The position numbers and the translations under genes were made by a program. Positions 1 through 8,027 of a DNA stretch of 34,571 nucleotides are shown here, one piece after another (positions within the stretch are counted from its first letter, which is position 1; each line of letters begins with the position of its first letter). This stretch comes from DAIRFP01 sp036794995 (GTDB lineage: Bacteria > Desulfobacterota > Binatia > UBA9968), in assembly GCA_036794995.1 (NCBI GenBank), contig DAIRFP010000028.1:1-34571 (forward strand). The letters run 5' to 3'. The notes under the pieces are model-generated. The model was given only the letters and a program-made list of their open reading frames with translations, was not told the DNA's origin and did not search any database.

Positions 1-213
1 ATATCTATTTGCCCTAACTATCAAGTGAGCCGTTTAGGCCGTGCCGTCGCTTGCCGCCTATCCCAGACAGCTCTGCACAACTTGCAAGATGACTTGTCGA
101 ACGGTATCGCTCACTTGCGACGCGAAAGTCAAGACACGTTTTTTCGCAATTGCTGCCGGCGTGGCGACCTATCGCACCATTGGCCCGCAGCAGTGTATGA
201 GGATATTGACGGC
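1..213. other. Downstream flank of bioB, no gene recognised
   Basis: This stretch lies 3' of the biotin synthase stop. No reading frame here resembles a known protein. The long plus-strand frame that crosses it runs antisense through bioB and looks like a shadow. A short minus-strand frame of about 35 codons is open but has no convincing start. The window edge cuts the region, so the end of a further minus-strand gene cannot be excluded. Confidence 0.4.
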
Positions 214-1194
214 CTAGATAGCGGCGGGTTGATCGAGCTCGAAGCCGAGGTCTTCGATCATGCGGTGCGCGTCCGAGGCTTCTTGCCCGGGTGTCGTCAG
301 ATAGCCGTTGACGAAAATCGAATTTGCCGGGTAGAGGCTGAGCGGCTGCAGAGAGCGCAAATTGACTTCGCGCCCGCCGGCAACGCGGATCTCTTTGTTG
401 GGATTGACGAAGCGGAACAGACAGAGCGTCTTAAGACATTTTTGCGGGGTCAGCTGTTTCTTGGCCTCGAACGGTGTCTTGGGAATGGAGTGAAGAAAGT
501 TGACGGGGATGGATTCGATATCCATGGCTCTGAGGGTCAGCGCCAGATTGATTATGTCATCGTCGCTTTCACCCATGCCGATGATGCCGCCCGAGCAGGT
601 GCCGACACCCGCCGACTTGACGTTCTGAACGGTGCTGACCCGGTCGTCGTAGGTGTGGGTGGTGACAATCTCCGGGTGGTGCTCGCGGCTGGTATTGAGG
701 TTATGATTGATGCGTCCAACCCCGACGTCTTTTAGCGTGCGGATCTTATCTTCGCTCATCAAGCCAAGGGAGCAGCAAATGTTGATGCCGACTTTTTCGC
801 GAATTTCTTTGACGGCTTCGGCAATTTGTTGAATTTCTTTGTGGGTTGGACCGCGGCCGCTGTTAACGATGCAGTAGCGCACGGCGCCGGCCGCTTTGGC
901 GCGCCGCGCTCCATCCAAAAGCTGCTCTTTCGAGAGAAATGGGTAACGGTCGATGGGAGCATCCGAAACGGAGGACTGAGAACAGTAGTGGCAGTCCTCG
1001 GGGCATAGACCGCTTTTCGCGTTTTGCAGCATGTGGATTTGTACGCGTTTGCCGAAATAGTGATGACGGACTTTAAAGGCTGCGCTGACCAGCTCCGGGA
1101 TCTGTTCATCCGATGCGTTGAGCACGGCTTTCATTTCCTCGCGCTCGGGAATGATACCTTGAAGAGCTTTGTCTGCCAGGTGCTGAAAATCCAT
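214..1194 (-). CDS. bioB: Biotin synthase BioB
   Basis: Radical SAM enzyme that inserts sulfur into dethiobiotin, the last step of biotin synthesis, in the cytoplasm. The CxxxCxxC cluster motif is present as CPEDCHYC (C64, C68, C71), which binds the [4Fe-4S] cluster. Further BioB hallmarks are YCIVNSGRGPT, the segment around RINHNLNTS, CSGGIIGMGE and the C-terminal AGGREVNLR and SIFVNGYLTTPGQ. The length of 326 residues is normal. The ATG at 1194 was chosen over an upstream in-frame ATG at 1320 because a GGAGG (plus positions 1205-1209) lies 10 nt ahead of it and the extra 42 residues would overlap the preceding gene. It lies 64 nt after the acyltransferase/ligase gene on the same strand and is probably co-transcribed with it. 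Its product would serve the biotin-dependent carboxylase encoded at 8.0-11.7 kb. Confidence 0.95.
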   Translation of the reverse strand: MDFQHLADKALQGIIPEREEMKAVLNASDEQIPELVSAAFKVRHHYFGKRVQIHMLQNAKSGLCPEDCHYCSQSSVSDAPIDRYPFLSKEQLLDGARRAKAAGAVRYCIVNSGRGPTHKEIQQIAEAVKEIREKVGINICCSLGLMSEDKIRTLKDVGVGRINHNLNTSREHHPEIVTTHTYDDRVSTVQNVKSAGVGTCSGGIIGMGESDDDIINLALTLRAMDIESIPVNFLHSIPKTPFEAKKQLTPQKCLKTLCLFRFVNPNKEIRVAGGREVNLRSLQPLSLYPANSIFVNGYLTTPGQEASDAHRMIEDLGFELDQPAAI

Positions 1195-1258
1195 TCGGTT
1201 CGGTCCTCCGGGTCGTTCGCTTTTACCATGCAGCCGCAAGGCGTTCAATACTTCCGCT

Positions 1259-4200
1259 CTAGCCGCGAGGTTTCTGCTCCGCCTTTTCAACCGCGAGCCG
1301 CTTAACGTGCTTGAGATCAACTTTTCCCGATCCCAGCAGCGGAATAGACTCGATGCAGTGAATATTCTCTCGCTTGGGTATCCAGAGCTTGGGCAGTTCC
1401 GATCGATTGAGTCTTTCCCACAATTCTTCGGCGCTCACGCCGTTCCGGGTGTAAAAGGCGATCAACTTTTCCCCTCGTTGATCGTCCGGGAGAGCCGTCA
1501 CCACGCTGGCGGCGTCGCCCAAGATCGTGTTGACGACTTCCTCGATCTTCATGTGGGGAACCATTTCGCCGCCGATCTTACTGAACCGTGAAATGCGGTC
1601 GGTAATAGCTATAAAACCGTCTTCGTCCAAGGATGCGATGTCGCCGGTGATGTACCAACCATCGCGCAGCGCCTGCCTTGTGAGTTCCGGGTCGCCGAGG
1701 TAGCCCAGCATGACGTTCGGTCCTCTGGCGATCAGCATCCCTTCCGTTCCGGGCGGTAGGGCTTTCCCCGTATCAGGATCGACAACCCTGACAGCGACGC
1801 CGGGAATCGGATGACCTACCGTACCCGCCTTGTGACCCGTCTGCGGTTCCGGGGCCTCGACCACGTCGGGAAGATTCACGGAGACGACGGGCGCCAGTTC
1901 GGTGCAGCCGTAGCCTTCCAGCAAATCCAGACCGTATTTTTCTTTGAAGGCAGTGCGGATTGGCTCGCGCAATTTCTCCGCGCCGGCAATCACGTAGCGC
2001 AATGTGGCGAACTCTTCAATCGTACATCGTCTCATATATCCGCTGTAGAAGGTCGGGGTGCTGATCAAGATGGTCGCCTTGTACTTTTGTATGGTTTCGC
2101 CAATTGTTTTGGCGTCCATGGGATTGGGGTGGTAGACCGCGCCGAAGCCGGCCATGAGCGGGAGCCACAGCGAAATGGTGAAGCCAAAGGAATGAAAAAA
2201 CGGCAGCACCCCCATGACCTTGTCGCTCGGAGTGAATTGGATGACTTGGCAAACACTTTCGATGTTGGCGAGTATATTGTGGTGCGATAGCATCACGCCT
2301 TTGGGGGTGCCGGTGCTGCCGCTGGAAAATATCACGGTCGCCAGATCCTGCGGTTTTTGGTCCTTGCCGTAGTGGCGTTCCAAGACTTTGCTGGGAAGCA
2401 AGCGCGCCCTCATTGCCGCTAGCAGTTTGTCGACTGGCGTAAAGGTTTTCCGGATCTCCTCCAAAAAGACCATTCCCGGCATTTCGCCGATGTTCGCCCT
2501 CGACAAAAAAACCCGAGACGTGAGTATCATGCTGATGCCGCATTGCCGGATCGCCGCATGCATCGCTTCCTGCCCTGAGGTGAAGTTCAAGTTGACCGGG
2601 ACCTTGCCGGCGAAGAATACGGCGATATTGGCCAGGGCCCCGCCGGCGGAGGCGGGAAGCATAATGCCGACATTGGAGTCCTTTGACCCCTGTTTTCGCA
2701 GCCAGCGGGAAAGCAGCATGCCGCCGATCAAAGCTTTGCCGAAGGACAATTCGGTGCCCGTGGTGTCCGCCATGCAGAACGAAGACCAATGGCGTTTTGC
2801 GGTTCGGATAAACCGGGTGTGCAGCAGGCCGTATGTCGCAGGGCGATAGCCAAGCGCTTGGCTCTCCAATTCCAACACAGCTTGACGAACTTCGTGCACG
2901 GTGGCGGTGGGTGGCAAGGGTGCTCCGAAGGAGACGGTTACGGGATAGGGCAGCAGCTTCGGCCATTTCCAAAAAAAACGGCCTTCTTTGAAACTGAAGA
3001 CGCTGCCCCAGAGCTGGTCCAGATGAACTGGGACGATCGGAAAATCTGTCCCCTCGACGATTTTTTCAAAGCCGCGTTTGAAGGGTAGCATGTGCCCAAG
3101 GCGAGTGATGGCGCCCTCGGCGAAAATGCAAACGACCTGACCTTGGTCCAACTCCTTGCGGGCGCTGCGCAGCGATTGGACGATATCCCGGCGGTTGTTG
3201 GCCGAGATCGGAATGGACTTCATGAGCCGAAAAAGCCAGTTGAACCATCGGATATCGTAATATTCGCGGTGCAGCATGAATCGGATGAACCGTGGGACGG
3301 AGGCACCGATTAAAAGCGCGTCGACAAAGGAAACGTGATTGGACACCAACACCGCAGGCCCATGCGCGGGAATATTCTCTTGGCCAACAACTCGAATGCG
3401 ATATAAACTGTGGGTTATTACCCAGAGAATGAAGCGAACAAAGAAGTCGGGCAAGATGTAGAGCACGTAGGCGGTCGCAGCGAAGGTGAACAAGCCAACC
3501 ACGAGCATTATATAGTCCGACCTGATCTGTAGAACATCGCTCATCGCCCACAGCGTTGCGGCCGCCAGGAGCATGCCCACGGTGTTTAGAAAATTGTTGC
3601 TCGCGATTAGTTGTCCTTTTTCCTCTTTGCCGCTCCTTTGCTGCAGGAGCGCGTTAAGCGGAACGATAAACAGGCCTGCCGAAAATCCCAAGAGAATCAG
3701 ACCGACGGCAACCACGGCGTATGAAGACATGGATAGAAAGATCATGATGGCGGATAACCCGATGGCTGCGGAACCCAGCGGGACCAAACCGAGCTCGATC
3801 TTATCCCCTGATAACCGACCCGCGGCGAGGCTGCCGATTCCGATTCCCACCGCGAGGAATGTCCCAAGCAGTCCAATGTGTGCTTCGTCTAACTGGAGAA
3901 TCTCCTTGCCGAACAAGAGCAGATCGGTTTGCACCAGCACCCCGAGAAACCAGAAAAATGAGATCCCGACAACGGTGAGCCACAGCGTCTTATCGCCGTG
4001 AAGCCGTTCGAGACCGGCCCAAATCTCTGTCCAAGGGTTGGGGTTCAATGGCTTAGTGGCGCCGGACGGTGGAACCTTGGTGATCCCCAGGCTGGTGAGG
4101 GTTCCCGCTATCGCGATTAGGACCAGGAGGAGACCGATCAACTCTAATCGTCCTTTCCAAATCGTATAAATGATCCCCCCGAGGGAAGTTCCCAAGATAA

Positions 4201-4669
4201 TAGCCAGAAACGTACTCATCTCTAGGAGGCCGTTGCTGCGGGAGAGGTCTTTGTCCGGCAGCATTTCCGGTAGAATCCCGTACTTCGCCGGACTGAAGAA
4301 AGCTGAATGGAGGCCCATGAGGAAGACAACTGCCAGCATGGGTTCGATGCGCTCCAAAAAAAAGGCATACAATCCCAGGCCCATGACGATGATTTCAAAG
4401 ATTTTTACCGCCACGAGTACCTGCCGCTTGCTGTATCTATCGGCGAGTTGTCCCGCGTAAGCTGAAAAGAGCGCCGAAGGTACAACAAACAGGAAAGCAA
4501 TGAGAGACAGATACAGGCTGCGGCTGCCCGAGGCCGCGACTCGGTCGACGGCGACGAAGGAAACGATGATCTTGTAGAAATTATCGTTGAAGGCGCCGAG
4601 GAATTGAGTCCAAAAAAAACAGAAAAAGCCCCGATCTTTCAGGATGTCGATATACTTGCCCGTGGTCAT
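1259..4669 (-). CDS. aas: MFS transporter / lysophospholipid acyltransferase / acyl-ACP synthetase fusion (LplT-Aas type)
   Basis: A 1136-residue three-part protein. Residues about 10-415 form an MFS domain with many hydrophobic helices, LplT-like. Residues about 425-615 are a PlsC-type acyltransferase with the HxxxxD motif (H445, D450) and an FAEG motif near 516. Residues about 630-1130 are an AMP-forming acyl ligase with the P-loop SSGSTGTPKG (782-791), the GYGCTE motif and the YITGD segment. In the known Aas/LplT system, lysophosphatidylethanolamine is flipped inward and re-acylated with a fatty acid activated on ACP. The fusion would do both at the inner membrane. No clear Shine-Dalgarno precedes the ATG at 4669, so the start is moderately certain. 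bioB follows on the same strand. Confidence 0.9.
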   Translation of the reverse strand: MTTGKYIDILKDRGFFCFFWTQFLGAFNDNFYKIIVSFVAVDRVAASGSRSLYLSLIAFLFVVPSALFSAYAGQLADRYSKRQVLVAVKIFEIIVMGLGLYAFFLERIEPMLAVVFLMGLHSAFFSPAKYGILPEMLPDKDLSRSNGLLEMSTFLAIILGTSLGGIIYTIWKGRLELIGLLLVLIAIAGTLTSLGITKVPPSGATKPLNPNPWTEIWAGLERLHGDKTLWLTVVGISFFWFLGVLVQTDLLLFGKEILQLDEAHIGLLGTFLAVGIGIGSLAAGRLSGDKIELGLVPLGSAAIGLSAIMIFLSMSSYAVVAVGLILLGFSAGLFIVPLNALLQQRSGKEEKGQLIASNNFLNTVGMLLAAATLWAMSDVLQIRSDYIMLVVGLFTFAATAYVLYILPDFFVRFILWVITHSLYRIRVVGQENIPAHGPAVLVSNHVSFVDALLIGASVPRFIRFMLHREYYDIRWFNWLFRLMKSIPISANNRRDIVQSLRSARKELDQGQVVCIFAEGAITRLGHMLPFKRGFEKIVEGTDFPIVPVHLDQLWGSVFSFKEGRFFWKWPKLLPYPVTVSFGAPLPPTATVHEVRQAVLELESQALGYRPATYGLLHTRFIRTAKRHWSSFCMADTTGTELSFGKALIGGMLLSRWLRKQGSKDSNVGIMLPASAGGALANIAVFFAGKVPVNLNFTSGQEAMHAAIRQCGISMILTSRVFLSRANIGEMPGMVFLEEIRKTFTPVDKLLAAMRARLLPSKVLERHYGKDQKPQDLATVIFSSGSTGTPKGVMLSHHNILANIESVCQVIQFTPSDKVMGVLPFFHSFGFTISLWLPLMAGFGAVYHPNPMDAKTIGETIQKYKATILISTPTFYSGYMRRCTIEEFATLRYVIAGAEKLREPIRTAFKEKYGLDLLEGYGCTELAPVVSVNLPDVVEAPEPQTGHKAGTVGHPIPGVAVRVVDPDTGKALPPGTEGMLIARGPNVMLGYLGDPELTRQALRDGWYITGDIASLDEDGFIAITDRISRFSKIGGEMVPHMKIEEVVNTILGDAASVVTALPDDQRGEKLIAFYTRNGVSAEELWERLNRSELPKLWIPKRENIHCIESIPLLGSGKVDLKHVKRLAVEKAEQKPRG

Positions 4670-4692
4670 AAATATGTCGAACCGTATTCGAA

Positions 4693-4721
4693 GCCTTACG
4701 CGATCGCTATTTTCAGGTCAA
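4693..4721 (-). promoter_or_regulatory. Candidate sigma70-type promoter for the aas-bioB unit
   Basis: On the minus strand TTGACC (4721-4716) is followed after exactly 17 nt by TAAGGC (4698-4693), about 24 nt upstream of the ATG at 4669. The -35 matches consensus 5 of 6 and the -10 only 3 of 6, so this is tentative. Confidence 0.35.
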
Positions 4722-4732
4722 GAGGGAGAATA

Positions 4733-4798
4733 ATGCAAGAGTTTCACAGCATTTTGCTGCAGTTCCAGCGGGACACCGCCGGAAAAGTTTATGGCTAA
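4733..4798 (+). CDS. Possible 21-residue leader ORF overlapping the pgeF start
   Basis: An ATG at 4733 follows a good Shine-Dalgarno (AGGGAG, ending at 4728). It opens a 21-codon frame starting MQEFHSILLQF and ending at a TAA (4796-4798) that overlaps the pgeF ATG at 4791 by 8 nt. The pgeF start itself has only a weak ribosome site, so translational coupling from this short frame is plausible. The peptide has no recognised motif and could be chance. Confidence 0.25.
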   Translation: MQEFHSILLQFQRDTAGKVYG

Positions 4799-5609
4799 AC
4801 TTGCATCGCTTGAAGGATACCACCATAATCCGGGTCCTATGGAACTCACCTGGCTCAAAGTTCCTCAGTGGCAACGGTACCACGGCTTGCTTCATGGTTT
4901 CATGGGGCGGCGGGGAGGGCGCAGCGCAGGTCCGTTTGCCGGTTTGAATTTGTCTTTTCGCGTCGGTGATGATGCCCAAGTCGTCAAGGACAACATGTGC
5001 GACCTGAAAGGTGCCGTGGGCATCCACGACGGTCGGGTCGTTACCATGAAACAGGTACACGGCGACCGGATTGTAGAGGTCAGAGACAAGAATCTAAAGG
5101 ACGTCGGTGAGGCCGACGGCATGGTGACGCCGGAAAAGGAGACTTTCCTCGGTGTTTTGACCGCGGATTGCGTGCCGATACTTGTCGTTGCCCCGGAGAA
5201 AAAGTTGGCAGCGGCGATCCATGCAGGCTGGCGTGGAAGCTTGGCGGGTATCGCTTCCAAGACCGTCAAACTGTTTCTCGAAGAGCATAGTATTTTACCT
5301 TCCGAGCTAGAAGTTGCTTTGGGCCCTGCCATCGATGCGTGTTGTTACGAGATCCGTAACGACGTCTCGCAGCCATTGATAGAGCGGTGGGGTGACCTAG
5401 CCGAATCCTCTATTCAAATGAGAGATCAAAAAACCTATCTCCATCTGCGCAATCTTAATCAAGCCATCTTACACCGCGCAGGCGTCCCACAAAGCCAAAT
5501 CTTCCAGATCGGTCCCTGCACCAGCTGCTCAACGGCGGATTTCTTTTCGTATCGGAAAGCACAGAAGGAAACCGGCCGTCAGATCAGCTTCATCGGTTGG
5601 GTTCCCTAA
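4791..5609 (+). CDS. pgeF: Laccase-domain protein, peptidoglycan editing factor PgeF (YfiH family)
   Basis: A 272-residue cytoplasmic protein of the YfiH / DUF152 / multicopper-oxidase-like family. In E. coli, PgeF removes wrongly incorporated L-serine from peptidoglycan precursors; older annotations call the family polyphenol oxidase, and other members act on purine nucleosides. The metal-binding His-Cys-His set is visible: H90 in KQVHGDR, C127 in LTADCVPIL and H144 in AIHAGWRG. The family motif GPAIDACCYEI lies near 178-188, and CTSCSTADFFSYRK is near the C-terminus. The start at 4791 is uncertain: an internal ATG at 4839 would shorten the N-terminus by 16 residues, and neither has a strong ribosome site. 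The gene is divergent from aas and stands alone. Confidence 0.9.
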   Translation: MAKLASLEGYHHNPGPMELTWLKVPQWQRYHGLLHGFMGRRGGRSAGPFAGLNLSFRVGDDAQVVKDNMCDLKGAVGIHDGRVVTMKQVHGDRIVEVRDKNLKDVGEADGMVTPEKETFLGVLTADCVPILVVAPEKKLAAAIHAGWRGSLAGIASKTVKLFLEEHSILPSELEVALGPAIDACCYEIRNDVSQPLIERWGDLAESSIQMRDQKTYLHLRNLNQAILHRAGVPQSQIFQIGPCTSCSTADFFSYRKAQKETGRQISFIGWVP

Positions 5610-5671
5610 GCTCGACGTGATTCGTTTCCCCTCGCCATGATTTATCGGTAGCGAAAAATTCGATTTTCCAA

Positions 5672-5700
5672 TTGACAGTTGAGGACCATTTTCCTAAACT
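5672..5700 (+). promoter_or_regulatory. Strong sigma70-type promoter of the micro-ORF unit
   Basis: A perfect TTGACA (5672-5677) is followed after 17 nt by TAAACT (5695-5700, 4 of 6). Transcription should begin near 5707, only about 25 nt before the ATG of the 14-codon ORF at 5732. Confidence 0.65.
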
Positions 5701-5714
5701 ACGATCAGCAGGGA

Positions 5715-5729
5715 AAGGAGGTGGTCCAG
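5715..5729 (+). promoter_or_regulatory. Exceptionally long Shine-Dalgarno, nearly full complement of the 16S rRNA 3' end
   Basis: AAGGAGGTGGTCCAG can pair over 15 consecutive positions with the usual 16S tail CTGGATCACCTCCTT, with a single G-U wobble. Ordinary ribosome sites pair over about 4-9 positions. The GGAGG core (5717-5721) lies 10 nt before the ATG at 5732. Confidence 0.6.
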
Positions 5730-5731
5730 AC

Positions 5732-5776
5732 ATGAATGATGATAAATGTACTGTCTGCGAGGTGGCTGAGACTTAG
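5732..5776 (+). CDS. Micro-ORF, 14-residue CxxC peptide
   Basis: The frame reads MNDDKCTVCEVAET followed by TAG. It is placed exactly after a strong promoter and an extended Shine-Dalgarno, and it is followed by a structured segment and an intrinsic terminator, so the whole transcript would be about 190 nt. The peptide is acidic and carries a CxxC pair that could bind a metal or take part in redox or thiol chemistry. It could also be a leader peptide whose translation controls folding of the RNA behind it. I do not recognise a family. The gene signals are strong; the function is unknown. Confidence 0.45.
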   Translation: MNDDKCTVCEVAET

Positions 5777-5779
5777 GCT

Positions 5780-5842
5780 CTAGGCGGGATCTTTGACGGG
5801 GGTTCAGGCCTGGAGCCTGGGAATCCCCCTCAGTCCACCTAG
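5780..5842 (+). ncRNA. Structured RNA segment between micro-ORF and terminator
   Basis: Two nested helices can be drawn by eye. The outer one pairs CTAGG and GGA (5780-5789) with TCC and CCTAG (5834-5842). The inner hairpin pairs GGGGG, TTC and AGGC (5798-5809) with GCCT, GAA and CCCCC (5815-5829), with small bulges and a five-base loop. It begins 4 nt after the micro-ORF stop and ends just before the terminator. It resembles no riboswitch or housekeeping RNA that I know. Confidence 0.4.
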
Positions 5843-5843
5843 G

Positions 5844-5894
5844 GGTCCGCTCCAACGGTCGCGTTAGCTACCGTGTGGAGCGGACCTTTTTTTT
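5844..5894 (+). terminator. Strong rho-independent terminator
   Basis: GGTCCGCTCC (5844-5853) pairs perfectly with GGAGCGGACC (5877-5886). An inner ACGGT/ACCGT helix lies in the loop, and eight T residues follow (5887-5894). The T-run orients it for plus-strand transcripts, ending the micro-ORF unit. On the minus strand the same DNA encodes the last codons of the HEAT-repeat protein. Confidence 0.85.
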
Positions 5895-6589
5895 AGGATG
5901 TCAAAAGCGGTAGTCGCGGCTTTCTTCAGTTGCGCGTTGTCGCTTGCGCTTGCCTTCGTCAGTTCGTTTAGAAACTCTTCCGACGGTGCTCCCAACTGGG
6001 CCAGTGTGACGGCTGCGGTGTTGCGAACTCTCTGGTCCTGATCCTTGAGAAATAATTCGAGGAGTTTAGTCTTTCCGTCCTGATCCAGCTGCGGTCGCAT
6101 TTTTAGACTCGTCACCGCAGCCACCCGAACCGTCGGGTCAGGGTCGCCTAGGGCGCTCAGAAGGGTGCGCACGCTCGCTTCATCGCTCAATCCCACATCC
6201 CGTAGAGCATAAATCGCCATCCTCCTTTGGTTCGCCGCTCCCTTTGAAGCAAGCTCGATCAGCAGCCCTAAGACTTGTCTGTCTGTTTTGGCCAGACGGA
6301 TCAGAATCAAGACCACGGCCCAGCGAATGTCGGGGTCGCGATGATCGAGAGTCTCTATCAATACCTGAACGCTGGCTCGAGCGGGCAAGGGCAGGCTGGC
6401 CAGGATGTAGGCGATGGGCCAACGATTCTTGCGGCTCGGATCGGTTAACAGTTCGCTGAGAGTTAGTCCGATTTGCGGATCACCGGCTGCGATCCCGATG
6501 AGCGCATCAACCGCTTTGCGCAGGGTCGGTTTGTCCGACTTCTCCAAGTCGGCTATCAGTGTAGCGATCTTGTCGTCGCCACGGTCCAT
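5864..6589 (-). CDS. HEAT-repeat protein
   Basis: A 241-residue soluble protein built of tandem alpha-helical HEAT / PBS-lyase-like repeats of roughly 30 residues, with recurrent D-P-D-x-x-V/I-R patterns such as HRDPDIRWAVVLILIRL, GDPDPTVRVAAVTSLK and DQDQRVRNTAAVTLAQLG. Such solenoids are protein-interaction scaffolds; no catalytic residues are apparent. It lies 38 nt after the M24 peptidase gene on the same strand and is probably co-transcribed with it. No clear Shine-Dalgarno precedes the ATG at 6589. Its last codons and stop lie inside the terminator hairpin of the convergent micro-ORF unit, which is unusual packing. The specific partner is unknown. Confidence 0.8.
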   Translation of the reverse strand: MDRGDDKIATLIADLEKSDKPTLRKAVDALIGIAAGDPQIGLTLSELLTDPSRKNRWPIAYILASLPLPARASVQVLIETLDHRDPDIRWAVVLILIRLAKTDRQVLGLLIELASKGAANQRRMAIYALRDVGLSDEASVRTLLSALGDPDPTVRVAAVTSLKMRPQLDQDGKTKLLELFLKDQDQRVRNTAAVTLAQLGAPSEEFLNELTKASASDNAQLKKAATTAFDILKKRSAPHGS

Positions 6590-6627
6590 GCAGTTATAGA
6601 GTAGGTGACGTAACGGTTAAACGCAGG

Positions 6628-7827
6628 CTAGATCTCGAGAAATTGCGGGCAGTCGGTGAGGTTGCGGTTGCCCTTTTCCGTGACCAGGACCACATCTTCA
6701 AGACGTACGCCACCGACGCCGAGATAGTAAAGTCCGGGCTCCACAGTGACTACGTGCCCGGTTCGTAGCGTTGCTTCAACCGGCGCGATGCGCGGGGGTT
6801 CGTGGATATCCAGGCCCAAACCATGTCCCGTGCCGTGGAAGAATCCTTGCATCCGCCCCTTGATTCGTCCGGTCGGAAAACCTTGCGCCTCGAACAATGC
6901 CAAAATCTTTTGGTGCACCTCTTTTCCATTGACTCCGTTCCGGATCATATTGAAGCCGATTTGCTGGCCGGCCTGGACTGTCGCATAAATGGCTTTGAGC
7001 TTCTCGGAGGCGCGTCCGCGCACGACGGTTCGGCTGAGATCGCCGAAATAGCCGTTCTTCTGGGAACGCGGAAAGATGTCGAAAATAATCGATGTATTTG
7101 CTTTGACGGGCCCGGTTCCTTCGTGATGGGGATCCACGCATTGGTTACCCGAAGAAATGATCGTATGACTCGGCAGCCAGCCCTGCGCCATGATCGTGGT
7201 ATTCACGACAGTCTTTAAAGTTTCCGAAGTCAGGCGCGAACCATTGAGATAGAGGTAGCCGTCGCGCCCGGTCCTGGTTCTCTTGAGCGCCCGAATGCCG
7301 GCCTCGAGGCCAAGCTTCGCCACCCGCAAAGATTCGCTGACATGTTTTACCTCGTCAGCAGACTTGGTTTCCCGCTCGGCGAAAAACGGGTCTCGCTTAA
7401 CTTGCACACTGAAGCCCTTCGCTCTCAACTGGTCGGACAAGAGCACGGAGAAATTAGCCGGAACGATGAGCGAGCGTAGGCCGCGCTCGCGGAACAATAG
7501 ATCCAAGATGTCGACCAGGGTTGGGCTCGATCGTCCCATCTTTCGCAGTCTCTTCTGGTACTGAGAAAGAGACAGCACACGATCCACGTTCGCCTGCTTT
7601 TTCGCCCGGTCGATTTCCAAGTCGCTCATCACGACATATTTTCTCCTCTTGTGTTGAAAAAATATGAACGGGTCGGGCACAAACAATCCGGCCGCATAGA
7701 GCATGTTGGCATCGCCTTCGCTGGAGGAGACGAGCAGGATCGCCTGATCACCGCGAAGTTCGCTTAGATTATCGACTGGGGAAGAGAGCTTTTTGTCTCT
7801 AGACCGATGGCTTTTGGCTTCGACCAT
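6628..7827 (-). CDS. M24-family metallopeptidase (Xaa-Pro aminopeptidase/prolidase-like)
   Basis: A 399-residue protein with a divergent N-terminal creatinase-like domain (about 1-180) and a C-terminal pita-bread M24 domain. All five expected dinuclear metal ligands appear in order: D in IIFDIFP, D in GDLSRT, H in FHGTGHGLGLDIHE, E in VTVEPGLY and E in VRLEDVV. The family removes N-terminal residues before proline or cleaves Xaa-Pro dipeptides. The ATG at 7827 is preferred because upstream residues (possible start at 7950) look non-native and overlap the plus-strand carboxylase promoter; neither start has a good ribosome site. It heads a likely two-gene unit with the HEAT-repeat protein. Confidence 0.85.
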   Translation of the reverse strand: MVEAKSHRSRDKKLSSPVDNLSELRGDQAILLVSSSEGDANMLYAAGLFVPDPFIFFQHKRRKYVVMSDLEIDRAKKQANVDRVLSLSQYQKRLRKMGRSSPTLVDILDLLFRERGLRSLIVPANFSVLLSDQLRAKGFSVQVKRDPFFAERETKSADEVKHVSESLRVAKLGLEAGIRALKRTRTGRDGYLYLNGSRLTSETLKTVVNTTIMAQGWLPSHTIISSGNQCVDPHHEGTGPVKANTSIIFDIFPRSQKNGYFGDLSRTVVRGRASEKLKAIYATVQAGQQIGFNMIRNGVNGKEVHQKILALFEAQGFPTGRIKGRMQGFFHGTGHGLGLDIHEPPRIAPVEATLRTGHVVTVEPGLYYLGVGGVRLEDVVLVTEKGNRNLTDCPQFLEI

Positions 7828-7941
7828 ACGCGCGCTAGCTAACGAGGAGCAATGAAAGTTTTTTGCTGGGTAGAGCTTCAAAGGTAACAACTTTGCCAGG
7901 TAACTGCAAGGCGTTCTTGGCCCCCAAGTCGGCAAATTCTG

Positions 7942-7969
7942 TTGACACACTAGGCGCTTTTGTTATGAT
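7942..7969 (+). promoter_or_regulatory. Near-consensus promoter of the acyl-CoA carboxylase operon
   Basis: TTGACA (7942-7947) and TATGAT (7964-7969) are separated by 16 nt, giving 11 of 12 consensus positions. The start of the carboxyltransferase gene is at 8028, leaving a leader of about 50 nt. Confidence 0.75.
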
Positions 7970-8027
7970 GCCCGCACTCGCGCGCCGGCATGCGAGAGCG
8001 CAACTTCCCATCTGAGGAATTTTCTTC

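Noticed and set aside
25..735. Long plus-strand open frame at the left edge
   Set aside because: It is antisense to bioB for most of its length, and the translation has no known domain.
2016..2972. 318-codon minus frame within the acyl ligase part of aas
   Set aside because: Out-of-frame shadow of the aas gene, with low-complexity Arg/His/Pro content.
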